DNA of 39,577 nucleotides from Desulfovibrio sp. (GTDB lineage: Bacteria; Desulfobacterota; Desulfovibrionia; Desulfovibrionales; Desulfovibrionaceae). Shown here piece after piece: positions 6,890 to 16,142 of the stretch. The notes beneath the pieces are model-generated. The model had not been told where the DNA came from and did not search any database. It worked only from the letters and a program-made list of their open reading frames with translations. The first letter of the stretch is position 1. Every line of letters begins with the position of its first letter. The stretch spans positions 1 through 39,577 of the forward strand of contig JAFTCE010000149.1 in the NCBI GenBank assembly GCA_017454855.1, written 5' to 3'. The translations under genes were made by a program, and so were the position numbers.

Positions 6890-7609
6890 TTAGTCCAAGG
6901 TCAGACGTTCCAGAGCTTGGCGTGCGGCATCCTGTTCGGCCTTCTTGCAACTGCTGCCTGTGGCGCGTATCTCCGTTCCATCGGGCAAACGCAGCAGGAT
7001 TTCAAAAATCCTGGCATGATCTGGCCCGCTTGCGCCCACGCGGACATACTGCGGAACACCGCCGAAACGCTGCTGCGTTATCTCTTGGAGGCGTGTCTTA
7101 CAGTCCTTGGGCATGGACGGCTCAGCGTTTTCCGGCCAGCGGTCAGCAAAGATCCGCGCCACGCAGTTCTGGGCCGCAACAAAGCCGCCGTCCTCGTATA
7201 CGGCTGCCAGTACGGCTTCCAGGGCGTCGCTCAACACGGTATCCCGGCTGCGCCCTCCCTGACTCTCCTCGCCGCGACCGAGCTTGAGCAGGGCGTCCAA
7301 GCCGAGCTTTCGTGCGCGTTCCGCAAGGCTCACCGTACTCACAAGATGGGCGCGCATTCTTGTTAGTTGCCCTTCCCGCATATGCGGAAATCGCCGGTAC
7401 AATTGTGCGGATACGCACAGTTCCAGCACGGCATCCCCGAGAAATTCCAGGCGTTCGTTGTGCGCATGCTCGCCACCGCCACGCTCATTGGCCCAAGAAC
7501 TGTGGGTCAGGGCAAGATCGAGCAAGTCAGGGCGCACAAAAACATGGCCGATTCTCTCTTCCAACGTGCGCCGCGAAGGCGCGTCATGGTTTGCATCATG
7601 TACTATCAT
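6890..7609 (-). CDS. rnc: Ribonuclease III
   Basis: Double-strand-specific endoribonuclease for rRNA and mRNA processing. It is 239 residues from ATG 7609; an in-frame GTG two codons upstream at 7615 is also possible. The signature NERLEFLGDAVLEL is near residue 50. The second catalytic cluster SDALEAVLAAVYEDGG follows near residue 125. A C-terminal dsRNA-binding domain includes DCKTRLQEITQQRFG and GSSCKKAEQDAARQAL. No Shine-Dalgarno sequence precedes either start, and a promoter-like element ends right at the start, so the mRNA may be leaderless. Era or other usual rnc partners are not adjacent. Confidence 0.95.
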   Translation of the reverse strand: MIVHDANHDAPSRRTLEERIGHVFVRPDLLDLALTHSSWANERGGGEHAHNERLEFLGDAVLELCVSAQLYRRFPHMREGQLTRMRAHLVSTVSLAERARKLGLDALLKLGRGEESQGGRSRDTVLSDALEAVLAAVYEDGGFVAAQNCVARIFADRWPENAEPSMPKDCKTRLQEITQQRFGGVPQYVRVGASGPDHARIFEILLRLPDGTEIRATGSSCKKAEQDAARQALERLTLD

Positions 7610-7615
7610 GCGCAC

Positions 7616-7643
7616 AGTGTAGTCTTTTCACGCTGCTTGGCAA
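7616..7643 (-). promoter_or_regulatory. Possible promoter giving a leaderless rnc mRNA
   Basis: Minus strand: TTGCCA (7638-7643), a 16-base spacer, then TACACT (7616-7621). Normal spacing from the -10 places the transcription start at about 7609, the A of the rnc ATG. This fits the absence of a ribosome-binding site. Confidence 0.4.
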
Positions 7644-7654
7644 CAGAAAAAGTC

Positions 7655-7683
7655 TTGACACAGTTCACGCCAGTGTCTAGGGA
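7655..7683 (+). promoter_or_regulatory. Possible promoter for the small gene at 7784
   Basis: Perfect -35 TTGACA (7655-7660), a 17-base spacer, and a weak -10 TAGGGA (7678-7683). The spacer lies in a short GACAC...GTGTC inverted repeat that could be an operator. The poor -10 keeps confidence low. Confidence 0.35.
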
Positions 7684-7783
7684 AAAACAGCGTTCATTGC
7701 ACCCCGGCCTTGAGCTTTTTCAACACAGAAGATGCTCGCCGTCTCTGCCAACACCGATGCTTGCAGCACGAGGAGGTTTGCGC

Positions 7784-8125
7784 ATGGCTTACGATATCCG
7801 ATTGATGAAACTGGTTACGGGCGAACTTGTCATTGGCAAATATGATGCCGAAAAGGACTGTCTGAATGAAGTAGCCGCCATCCAATCCATCCCCACCCAG
7901 CAAGGTGTGCAGATGGTTATGCTGCCCTATGGCTATCCCTTTGAACCCGAATTTACGGGCAGCATTGCGGGGAAGAATTTCCTCTACCGCTATGCCTCCA
8001 CGCCCAAGGAATTGCAGGATAAATACATTGAGGCCAGCAGTAACCTCACCGTGGCCGGTGGGCTTGGCAAACTGCAATTCAGTTCCGAACCCTTTGCCAA
8101 GACTGCCAGCGGCCTGATCAAGTAG
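7784..8125 (+). CDS. Small conserved protein of unknown function, possible Sm-like fold
   Basis: 113 residues; the start at 7784 is fixed by AGGAGG seven bases upstream. It begins MAYDIRLMKLVTGELVIGKY and continues with NEVAAIQSIPTQQGVQMVMLPYGYPFEP. The pattern of a TGE-x-x-IG turn, a short beta-rich core and a Pro-Tyr-Gly stretch is reminiscent of small Sm/Hfq-like beta-barrel domains found in phage and bacterial hypothetical proteins, but this is by eye and weak. There is no signal peptide or membrane segment. It lies between divergent rnc and the radical SAM gene 106 bases downstream, on the same strand as the latter. Function unknown. Confidence 0.75.
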   Translation: MAYDIRLMKLVTGELVIGKYDAEKDCLNEVAAIQSIPTQQGVQMVMLPYGYPFEPEFTGSIAGKNFLYRYASTPKELQDKYIEASSNLTVAGGLGKLQFSSEPFAKTASGLIK

Positions 8126-8231
8126 TCCTGTCCTTGCCACAGCTGACGGTTCGCAACGGCATCGTGGGGTGTCTTATGCTACGTTTACCCCGCAGATGCC
8201 GCCGAGCTGCTCGTCTCCACCCGGGAGAGTC

Positions 8232-10925
8232 ATGCGTTCCCTGTTGCCCTTGCTGCCCAAACCCAGCCACTATGTTGGCATTGAAGACAATGCCTGCCTC
8301 AAGGATCCCGACACTGTCCGCCTGCGTGTGGCCATGGCCTTTCCGGATACCTACGATGTGGGCATGTCCTACCTAGGGCAGAAGATTCTCTATGGCATTG
8401 TCAACAGCAATCCGCAGTGGTGGGCCGAACGCGTCATGGCCCCTGAACGCGAGGCAGCCCAAGTACTGCGCAGCCATCAGGCCAGGCTCAGTACACTAGA
8501 ATCCGACACAGAACTCGGCAGCATGCACTGCCTGTGCTTTTCCATTACCCACGAGCTGTGCTACACCAATGTTCTGTACATGCTCGACCTGGCAGGTCTG
8601 CCATTGCGTGCCGCTGATCGTCCCCAAGATCTCCATGCCTGTCCTCTTGTGATGGTCGGCGGTGGGGCCGTACTCAGTGCCGAACCTCTGGCGCCATTCG
8701 TGGACATGATGGTTTTGGGCGATGGCGAGGAAAGCCTGCCCGAAGTCCTGCACCTGTTAGAGAAGGCACGGGACGCAAGTTGGACGCGCCAGCACCTACT
8801 GGAGGCCAGCCGCCATATTCCAGGGGTCTATGTGCCTTCGCTCTTTGCGCAGGACTACGCTGAAGACGGCACACCACTGTTTCCGCTGCGGCCATTGTGT
8901 GCCGACTACTGCCGCCCTGCACGACGCATCGTACCTGACCTCAATAAGGCCAGCTATCCCACGAGGCAGGTCGTCCCGGTGGGGGCCGTACACAACCGTC
9001 TTTCTCTGGAGATTGCCCGCGGCTGCACTCGAGGCTGCCGTTTTTGCCATGCGGGCATGGTCTACCGACCGGCGCGGGAGCGCACGCCCAACAACATCGC
9101 CCAGCTACTGGAAGCCTGCCTGCAAGAAACGGGCTTCGACGAAATTTCCTTCCTCTCCCTGAGCAGCGGTGATTTTTCCGCACTGAAAACCTTAAGTCTT
9201 CATGTGCTTGACCGTTGCGCCCGCGAGCAGATCAGCCTTTCCCTGCCTTCACTGCGCGTGGGTTCCATTGACGATGCCATCCTGGAACGCATGGCAGACC
9301 TGCGCCGCACGGGCTGTACCCTGGCCCCGGAAGCGGGCAGTCAGCGCCTGCGCAATGTCATCAACAAGGGCATCAGCGAAGAGGATCTCTTGCTCCACGC
9401 CCAAAAACTGCTTGAACACGGTTGGCGTCTGGTCAAGCTCTATTTTATGATCGGCCTCCCAACGGAAACGGACGAGGATCTTCTGGCCATTGCCGATCTT
9501 TGTCGCAAAGTTCGCGACGCGGCAGGATCCAATGGGCCAAAATTACAAGTTACAGCTGCCCTTTCCCCCTTTGTGCCCAAGCCCTTTACGCCTTTTCAGT
9601 GGGCCGCGCAAATCAACGTGGGGGAAATGCAGCGCCGCGTGGACGTAGTGCGCCGCTGTTTCAAGGGACAAAAATTGCTGAAGCTGCGCTGGCACGAACC
9701 TGCTATGAGTCACCTGGAAGGCATTCTCTCACGGGCAGATCGACGCTTGGCTGACGTTGTGGAAAACGCCTACCGTAAGGGCGCCATTTTCGCGAGTTGG
9801 ATGGAACACTTTACCTTGCTTCCCTGGCTGGAGGCTCTTCAGGAATGCGGTCTGGATGCCGCAGCATTCACAGGCCCGCGCACGCCAGGCGCACCTTTGC
9901 CCTGGAGCCATCTGGAGGCCGGCATTGCCGAAGAATTTCTCCTGCGGGAACGCCAACGGGCATTGGAAGGCAAAATCACCAGCGATTGCCGCTACGCCGC
10001 CTGCCATCAGTGTGGCGTGTGCGACACTGCGGCCCGGGCTTCACTCCTGCCCCACACAGCAGGGCAGGCAGCAGAAAGGCATGGCAACAGACTGGTCTTT
10101 CCCGAACGCGATCAACAAGCGCATAGGCCCTCTCTTGACGCCAACGGACGCCTGCAGTGTCGTCCACAAACCAATTGTCCGCCCAGGGTCACAGCAGCAC
10201 TCACCGTTAAGGCCGTGCAATACCGCATCTGGCACAGCAAAACCGGGGGCAGCGCCTTCCTGAGCCAACTAGAATTGCAGTCCGTACTCGAACGGGCGCT
10301 CCGACGGGCGGGCCTGCCCTTGGCCTTCTCCTGTGGCTTCCACCCGCTGCCCCTGCTGTCCTTCGGACGGGCTCTGCCCGTGGGCGTGGAGAGTCTGGCC
10401 GAATGGTTTGCTCTCACCCTGCACCGCTACGTTAGCCCCAAGGACATTACGGATGTCCTCTCGCCCTGCTTGCCTCGCGGCATGTCCCTGCAGTGCGTGG
10501 AAGAAGTGGATAAGGCCCGACGCACGATGCAGTCCATTGCCGAAACCTTTATCCTGCGCATGCCTTCCCCGACAGAGAATGCTGCGGTCGCACGCTGCTT
10601 TGCCGCCTTTGCTGCCCAGGAAAGCCATCTCCTCACGCGCCAGACAAAAAAAGGCCAACGTACTGGAGATATACGCCCCGTACTGCGACAGTGGGAAGCC
10701 CTGAGCGGCGCTGACGGCTGCCCGGATCAGGCAGTGACATTTGTCGCCGATTGGAGTAACATGTACCTCTCTCCATTGCTTTTCTGCCTGGAGGTGCTGT
10801 CTCCTCTGGGCGCAGAAGAATCACTGCGTCCGCGCATGACAGTATGCAAAACAGCCCAGACATTCCCGGACGGCAGCACATGGCCGTCAGAAACATGTGG
10901 CCATGAAACCCTTAACCATATCTAA
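8232..10925 (+). CDS. Radical SAM protein (TIGR03960 type) fused to a DUF2344 domain
   Basis: 897 residues. The N-terminal part (begins MRSLLPLLPKPSHYVGIEDNA) has a cobalamin-binding-like segment (VAMAFPDTYDVGMSYLG...). The radical SAM core follows, with CTRGCRFC at residues 265-272 supplying the three Cys for a [4Fe-4S] cluster. A Cys-rich insertion (CRYAACHQCGVCD) near residue 590 may bind another metal. The C-terminal about 230 residues (VQYRIWHSKTGGSAFLSQLELQ..., FHPLPLLSFGRALPVG) match the radical-SAM-linked DUF2344 family. Elsewhere these two families are often adjacent genes; here they are one chain. The start at 8232 has GGGAG upstream and matches the family N-terminus; an in-frame upstream start at 8169 lacks support. 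Reaction unknown; an RNA-modification role has been suspected from context in other genomes. Confidence 0.88.
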   Translation: MRSLLPLLPKPSHYVGIEDNACLKDPDTVRLRVAMAFPDTYDVGMSYLGQKILYGIVNSNPQWWAERVMAPEREAAQVLRSHQARLSTLESDTELGSMHCLCFSITHELCYTNVLYMLDLAGLPLRAADRPQDLHACPLVMVGGGAVLSAEPLAPFVDMMVLGDGEESLPEVLHLLEKARDASWTRQHLLEASRHIPGVYVPSLFAQDYAEDGTPLFPLRPLCADYCRPARRIVPDLNKASYPTRQVVPVGAVHNRLSLEIARGCTRGCRFCHAGMVYRPARERTPNNIAQLLEACLQETGFDEISFLSLSSGDFSALKTLSLHVLDRCAREQISLSLPSLRVGSIDDAILERMADLRRTGCTLAPEAGSQRLRNVINKGISEEDLLLHAQKLLEHGWRLVKLYFMIGLPTETDEDLLAIADLCRKVRDAAGSNGPKLQVTAALSPFVPKPFTPFQWAAQINVGEMQRRVDVVRRCFKGQKLLKLRWHEPAMSHLEGILSRADRRLADVVENAYRKGAIFASWMEHFTLLPWLEALQECGLDAAAFTGPRTPGAPLPWSHLEAGIAEEFLLRERQRALEGKITSDCRYAACHQCGVCDTAARASLLPHTAGQAAERHGNRLVFPERDQQAHRPSLDANGRLQCRPQTNCPPRVTAALTVKAVQYRIWHSKTGGSAFLSQLELQSVLERALRRAGLPLAFSCGFHPLPLLSFGRALPVGVESLAEWFALTLHRYVSPKDITDVLSPCLPRGMSLQCVEEVDKARRTMQSIAETFILRMPSPTENAAVARCFAAFAAQESHLLTRQTKKGQRTGDIRPVLRQWEALSGADGCPDQAVTFVADWSNMYLSPLLFCLEVLSPLGAEESLRPRMTVCKTAQTFPDGSTWPSETCGHETLNHI

Positions 10926-10957
10926 CCTGAACACAGCCAACGACCAGAGGAGATGTC

Positions 10958-11188
10958 ATGGGATCCTGCATACCCTTTGCCGACGATGAACCCTTTTCCC
11001 AGCGCGTTAAGTCGCTGGCAGATGACGAACTGCTGGAAATATGGGAAGAAACCCAGCAGCTTGAACATATCCTCAGCAAGGCCCTGCATGCGGATTTGGA
11101 AATTTCCCCGGAATATGAAAAGGCCATTGTGGAAGAGCTTTTTCTCCGTTCCGGTCGCCGTTTGAGTACGCCACCGACGGCAAAATAA
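10958..11188 (+). CDS. Small acidic conserved protein, 76 residues
   Basis: Starts at ATG 10958 with GAGGAG upstream, 32 bases after the radical SAM gene, and is probably cotranscribed. The sequence is acidic and predicted mostly helical (LADDELLEIWEETQQLEHIL, then EYEKAIVEELFLRSGRR), with no membrane segment or Cys motif. I do not recognise the family. The good ribosome site, fit between neighbours and coding-like composition support a real gene. The helix-turn-helix-like spacing is not strong enough to call DNA binding. Confidence 0.7.
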   Translation: MGSCIPFADDEPFSQRVKSLADDELLEIWEETQQLEHILSKALHADLEISPEYEKAIVEELFLRSGRRLSTPPTAK

Positions 11189-11252
11189 CAGAGGCACATG
11201 GTCTCGCGCTTGTCCCGGATCCACTGCGGATTGTCCTGTCTGGAGGTGTCCC

Positions 11253-11708
11253 ATGCCCATAAGCGATGCTGTCTATACCCTGGATTTTCCCGTATGTGAC
11301 ACGGATATCGACATCCAGGGCCGCGTAAGCAATGTGCGTTATGTGGCCTGGATGCAGGATGTGGCCATCGCGCACTCGACAGCGTGCGGCTGGAGCATGG
11401 AACGCTATGCCGCCCTCGGCCAAAGCTGGGTCGTGCGCCAGCACGTCATAACCTACAGACGCCCGGCCATTATCGGCGACGTCGTGACTGCTGCGACCTG
11501 GATTGTCGGCCATGCCCCACGGCGTTGCCTGCGGCGCTACGCCTTCTGGCTGCGCACAGATCCTGCCTTGCTGGCCGATGCCGAGACACAGTGGGTCTAC
11601 ATTAACGTGACCAATGGCAGGCCCCTGACCGTCCCACCTGAACTCTTGGACGCCTTCGCCGTAGAAGATGCCGACGCCCACGCCGTCTTTCACGCGCTCA
11701 CGTCTTGA
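11253..11708 (+). CDS. Acyl-CoA thioesterase-like protein (4HBT hotdog fold)
   Basis: 151 residues. The N-terminal segment VCDTDIDIQGRVSNVRYVAWMQDVAI matches the hotdog-fold 4HBT/YbgC signature, with the catalytic-position Asp followed by G-x-V-x-N-x-x-Y. The later WVVRQHVITYRRPAIIGDVV is the conserved strand pair of the fold. Such enzymes hydrolyse acyl-CoA or acyl-ACP thioesters; the substrate here is unknown. The start is supported by GGAGG six bases upstream. It sits 78 bases before the giant CoA-dehydratase activase, on the same strand, suggesting a shared role in CoA-thioester chemistry. Confidence 0.85.
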   Translation: MPISDAVYTLDFPVCDTDIDIQGRVSNVRYVAWMQDVAIAHSTACGWSMERYAALGQSWVVRQHVITYRRPAIIGDVVTAATWIVGHAPRRCLRRYAFWLRTDPALLADAETQWVYINVTNGRPLTVPPELLDAFAVEDADAHAVFHALTS

Positions 11709-11786
11709 GCTGTTTGCCTCTTTTCCGTCGCCGCAACGCTTGTATTCTTTTACCAATGACGTATAGTTGTCGGCGAGGATGTGTGC

Positions 11787-14700
11787 ATGTCTGCTTCAGA
11801 TACCTATTTTCTTGGTCTGGACATTGGCTCCACCACTGTCAAGCTGGCCTTGCTGAACAGCCAGGGTCAGGTCGTCGCCACACGCTACGAACGCCACGGC
11901 ACAGCAGTACGCGCCACGCTCGCAGCCTTATTGGAAGACGCCGCAACGCGTTTTCCAAACATTGCTGTGCGCTGTGCCATGACGGGTTCCGGGGCCTTGG
12001 ATCTCAGTAAACGTCTTGGCCAGCCCTTCATTCAGGAACTGCTGGCCACTGCCCGCGCCGTGGCCTTCTGTGCACCGGACACCACGGTGGCCGTGGAACT
12101 GGGCGGCGAAGACGCAAAACTGCTCTACCTCGGTCAGGACGTGGAATTGCGCATGAACGAATCCTGCGCCGGCGGCACAGGAGCCTTCATTGATCAAATG
12201 GCCCGCCTCCTCAACACCGACGCTGGCGGTCTCAACGATTTGGCCGCACGCCACACCACGCTCTATCCTATCGCTTCCCGCTGCGGCGTCTTCGCCAAGA
12301 CAGATATTGTCCCGCTGCTCAACGGTGGCGTACCACGAGAGGATATTGCCGCCTCCATCTTTCAGGCCGTTGTGGAGCAAACCATCGGGGGATTGGCCTG
12401 TGGCAGACCCATCGCGGGCAAGGTGGCCTTTCTCGGCGGGCCCTTGCACTTTCTGCCTGAGTTAAAAAAACTGTTCATAGAAACCCTGGCCCTGACCGAC
12501 AAAGATATTGCCCATCTGCCGGACGCGCAATGTACGGCAGCCTTGGGCGCGGCGCGTTGCGCCATGGCCGACGCCAAGTCCGAGCCTATCCCTCTTGCCG
12601 AACTGAATCGGCAAGCGGCAGCGCTGGCGCACGAAGCGCTTACGGCCCATGTTACGCCCCTGCGGCCCCTCTTTGTCGATCCAACGGAATACGCCGCCTT
12701 CCGCCAACGTCACGCCACTGCCAATGCTCTTCCCGTGGGCGACATCGGTACGGCCTCCGGTCCGCTCTACCTGGGACTCGACCTGGGCTCCACCACTGTC
12801 AAGGGCGTTTTGGTTGACAGCGAAGGCAGCATCCTTGCTTCCTGCTATGCCTCAAATGGTGGCAATCCTTTGCAAACGCTGCTGCCACAACTGGCTGACA
12901 TGCTGGGCCGCATTCCGAAGCAGGCATGGTTGGCCGCTGCCGGGGCAACGGGCTACGGAGCGCGCCTGGCGGCTTCTGCCCTGGGCGTGGACGTCACGCC
13001 GGTGGAAACCCTTGCCCATTTCAAGGCCGCCGCCCGTTTGGTTCCCGATGTCAGCTACGTCATTGACATCGGCGGGCAGGACATGAAATGCCTCAAGGTG
13101 GAAAATGGCGTCATCAGCGACGTCAACCTGAACGAGGCATGCTCCGCCGGATGTGGGGCCTTTTTGGAGAGCTTTGCGCGCGGCCTTAACTTGGACATGG
13201 AAGAGTTCGTGCGCATCGCCCTCTTTGCCGAGCATCCGGCGGATCTGGGTTCGCGCTGCACCGTGTTCATGAATTCACGGGTCACGCAAGCCCAGAAGGA
13301 CGGCATGCACGTGGCCGACATTGCCGCTGGCCTGTGCTATTCCGTGGTGCGCAATGCCCTGGACAAGGTGCTGCGCATCAAAAATCTCGAGGAACTGGGG
13401 CCGCATGTGGTTGTCCAGGGCGGTTCCTTTCTCAACGACGCCTTGCTCTGCGCCATGGAGCGAACACTGGGGCGGCATGTGCATCGTCCTGCCTCTTCTG
13501 GTCTCATGGGCGCCTACGGGGCAGCGCTGGAAGCCCAGGCCAGCCCATCCTCTCGTTCGGCCATCACTCCCGCAATGATTCGCAGCCTTGACATGCGAAC
13601 ACGGGGTTTTCGATGCCGCGAATGTGGCAACCGTTGTCTGTTGACGGAAACGCGCTTTTCCAATGGCGCACGTCACATTGCCGGCAACCGCTGTGACAAG
13701 TTCAGCGAAGCCCGCAGCGGGAATAGCGCCCCCAATCTCTTTGCCTGGAAATACCAACGTCTGTTCGACTACGAACCCCTGCCCATGCCCCAAGCCCCAC
13801 GGGGGAGGCTGGGCATTCCCCGCGTACTCAATATCTACACGCACTATCCCTTCTGGTTTACCCTCTTCACAACGCTGGGCTTCAGGGTGGAACTCTCCCC
13901 GCCCACGAATAGGGCGCTCTTTGCCGCTGGCCTGTCCTCGGTGCCGTCCCAGAGCGTCTGTTATCCGGCCAAACTAGCCCACGGCCATGTGCTGGCCTTG
14001 CTGGAACAGGGCGTCAAGCGCATCTTCTTTCCCTGCATCCCGCGCGAGACCAGGGAATATCCCGAAATGTGCGATTCCTTCTCCTGCCCCGTTGCCTGCG
14101 GCTACCCGCAGGTCGTTCGCGACAACCTGCCGGACATCAAGGATAAGGGGGCCATCGTACACACTCCCTTTGTCACCCCGACGCACACGGCCTCGCTGAC
14201 ACGCAACCTGTGTCGGGAATTCAGTTTGCCGCGGGGAGAAGTCCGAAACGCCATCCGAGCTGCCAAGGAAGCGCAGGCAAGCTATCAAAACGAACTGCGC
14301 CTTGAAGCCCGACGACTCTATGAAGATGTGCTGCGCCACAAGGGGGCACTGGTTGTTTTGGCGGGCAGGCCCTATCACGTGGATCCGCAGGTGCATCACG
14401 GCCTACCGGATTTCATTGCCTCCCTAGGAGCCACGGTTCTCAGCGAGGATGCCCTGCCCGAGGAAAGGAAGCGCTGCCTGGACATTCCCCTGCGTGTCCG
14501 CAATCAGTGGACATATCCGGCACGGCTGTACAGGGCCGCCGCCTGGGTGGCAAAGGCAGACCATGGCGATGCGCGCGTTGAGCTGGTGCAGCTTACCTCC
14601 TTCGGCTGCGGCATTGACGCCATTACTACGGATCAGATGAAGGAACTGCTGCGTTCCCACGGCAAGCTGTACACCCTGATCAAAATGGACGAGGGTAATG

Positions 14701-16085
14701 CCCTTGCTTCGGCACGCATCCGCATCCGATCTTTGCTGGCGGTCAGCCACCATACGCGGCAGGAAGTTGCGGCACAAAGATCCTCCCCTGCCGTCCTCAG
14801 ACGTTCCAAAGGCATCCATACGATTCTCGTGCCGCAGATGGCCCCCCTGCACTTTCCCCTTATTGTGAGCGCACTGGCTGCCGGGACGCGCCAAGTGCGC
14901 CTGCTGCCAGAAGTTTGCCCGGAAGCCGTCAGCCTGGGGCAGGCATATGTCAACAACGATGCCTGTTATCCGGCCATCGTGGCCATTGGTCAGCTCCTGC
15001 ACACACTGCAAAAAGAAAATGTGGATCGCGACGGCACAGCCCTGCTGCTGTCACAGACGTGCGGCCCATGCCGAGCCAGCAATTATCCGGGGCTGCTGCG
15101 CAAAGCCCTGCGGGAAAGCGGCCACGGCGACATGACGGTTCTCACACTGGCCGCCTCCGGCGGAGAAGAACACACGGGCCTGCGCCTCGACAGAGCCATG
15201 CTCTGGCGTCTGCTTCTGGGCATGCTGGCGGGCGACATGGTACAAAGGCTGGCCATGTATACGGGAACCTACGAACGGCACAAGGGGCAAACCGAGGATG
15301 TGACGCAACACTGGCTCAAACGCCTCACGCCCGTCGTTGCCGCCGGTGATGAAAGCACTCTGCGCCATCTGCTGCCGGTGCTGACACGCGACTATGCCGC
15401 CATTCCCACGGAGGAGGGGCAACGCCCCCGTGTGGCCGTCGTAGGAGAAATTCTCCTCAACTACCATCCCGATGCCAATAGGCACATTGCTGCCCAGATC
15501 CGTCGCGAAGGCGGTGAACCCCTGCTGCCCGACCTCGCCAACTTCATGCTCTATTGCCTTCGAGATGCCATCTATGACTGGCGTCATCAAGGAGGCAGCC
15601 TGTGGCCCGCGCTGGGCAATGGCCTGGCCATGCGGCGTATAGAAGGCATGCGACGGCACATGCGCGCGGCGCTCAATACCTCGCCCATGAGCGAGCATGT
15701 CATGCCCATAGCCCATATCGACGGCTTGGCCAGTCTCGGCGAACGCGTGCTTTCCCTGGGCAACGCCGCCGGCGAAGGCTGGCTCCTGCCTGCGGAAATG
15801 CTGGAATTTCTGGAACACGGAACGAATAATATCCTCTGTTTGCAACCCTTTGGCTGCTTGCCCAACCATGTGGTGGGCCGAGGCTCGTTCAAGGCCGTGC
15901 GCCGACAGCGGCCCGAGGCCAACATCATGGCCCTGGACTACGACCCGGGCAGCAGCGAAGCCAATCAGATCAACCGCATCCGCCTGTTCATGGCCATCGC
16001 TAGAGAACGTGAGGAAGAACGGAGGCAGACTGCGCGCCAGGCACGCCGTAGCATTGTGGATCTGGGGGCGCCTGCCCTGGGCTAG
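11787..16085 (+). CDS. Giant acyl-CoA dehydratase activase-related protein (tandem BcrAD/BadFG ATPase, DUF2229, HgdB-like)
   Basis: 1432 residues. Two ASKHA-type activase domains lie in tandem. The first has FLGLDIGSTTVKLALL near residue 10 and the cluster-binding NESCAGGTGAF near 122. The second has YLGLDLGSTTVKGVLV near 330 and NEACSAGCGAF near 448. A short Cys-containing segment follows (FRCRECGNRC, near 608), then DUF2229 (IPRVLNIYTHYPFWFT near 676, SVCYPAKLAHGHV), then a C-terminal region like the dehydratase subunit (LLPEVCPEAVSLGQAYVNND, TCGPCRASNYPG). HgdC-type activases use ATP to deliver a low-potential electron to 2-hydroxyacyl-CoA dehydratases; this large single-chain form is widespread in anaerobes and its substrate is unknown. 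The start at 11787 is favoured by GAGG eight bases upstream; GTG 11781 is an alternative. No hgdAB-type dehydratase genes are adjacent. Confidence 0.92.
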   Translation: MSASDTYFLGLDIGSTTVKLALLNSQGQVVATRYERHGTAVRATLAALLEDAATRFPNIAVRCAMTGSGALDLSKRLGQPFIQELLATARAVAFCAPDTTVAVELGGEDAKLLYLGQDVELRMNESCAGGTGAFIDQMARLLNTDAGGLNDLAARHTTLYPIASRCGVFAKTDIVPLLNGGVPREDIAASIFQAVVEQTIGGLACGRPIAGKVAFLGGPLHFLPELKKLFIETLALTDKDIAHLPDAQCTAALGAARCAMADAKSEPIPLAELNRQAAALAHEALTAHVTPLRPLFVDPTEYAAFRQRHATANALPVGDIGTASGPLYLGLDLGSTTVKGVLVDSEGSILASCYASNGGNPLQTLLPQLADMLGRIPKQAWLAAAGATGYGARLAASALGVDVTPVETLAHFKAAARLVPDVSYVIDIGGQDMKCLKVENGVISDVNLNEACSAGCGAFLESFARGLNLDMEEFVRIALFAEHPADLGSRCTVFMNSRVTQAQKDGMHVADIAAGLCYSVVRNALDKVLRIKNLEELGPHVVVQGGSFLNDALLCAMERTLGRHVHRPASSGLMGAYGAALEAQASPSSRSAITPAMIRSLDMRTRGFRCRECGNRCLLTETRFSNGARHIAGNRCDKFSEARSGNSAPNLFAWKYQRLFDYEPLPMPQAPRGRLGIPRVLNIYTHYPFWFTLFTTLGFRVELSPPTNRALFAAGLSSVPSQSVCYPAKLAHGHVLALLEQGVKRIFFPCIPRETREYPEMCDSFSCPVACGYPQVVRDNLPDIKDKGAIVHTPFVTPTHTASLTRNLCREFSLPRGEVRNAIRAAKEAQASYQNELRLEARRLYEDVLRHKGALVVLAGRPYHVDPQVHHGLPDFIASLGATVLSEDALPEERKRCLDIPLRVRNQWTYPARLYRAAAWVAKADHGDARVELVQLTSFGCGIDAITTDQMKELLRSHGKLYTLIKMDEGNALASARIRIRSLLAVSHHTRQEVAAQRSSPAVLRRSKGIHTILVPQMAPLHFPLIVSALAAGTRQVRLLPEVCPEAVSLGQAYVNNDACYPAIVAIGQLLHTLQKENVDRDGTALLLSQTCGPCRASNYPGLLRKALRESGHGDMTVLTLAASGGEEHTGLRLDRAMLWRLLLGMLAGDMVQRLAMYTGTYERHKGQTEDVTQHWLKRLTPVVAAGDESTLRHLLPVLTRDYAAIPTEEGQRPRVAVVGEILLNYHPDANRHIAAQIRREGGEPLLPDLANFMLYCLRDAIYDWRHQGGSLWPALGNGLAMRRIEGMRRHMRAALNTSPMSEHVMPIAHIDGLASLGERVLSLGNAAGEGWLLPAEMLEFLEHGTNNILCLQPFGCLPNHVVGRGSFKAVRRQRPEANIMALDYDPGSSEANQINRIRLFMAIAREREEERRQTARQARRSIVDLGAPALG

Positions 16086-16142
16086 AGCGTTTTCCCGTAA
16101 AAGGGAAAAAGATGTATCCCAATTCGACGCTTTCCTTTTATC

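Noticed and set aside
15051-15869. 272-residue open frame on the minus strand
   Set aside because: Antisense to the activase gene; no family features.
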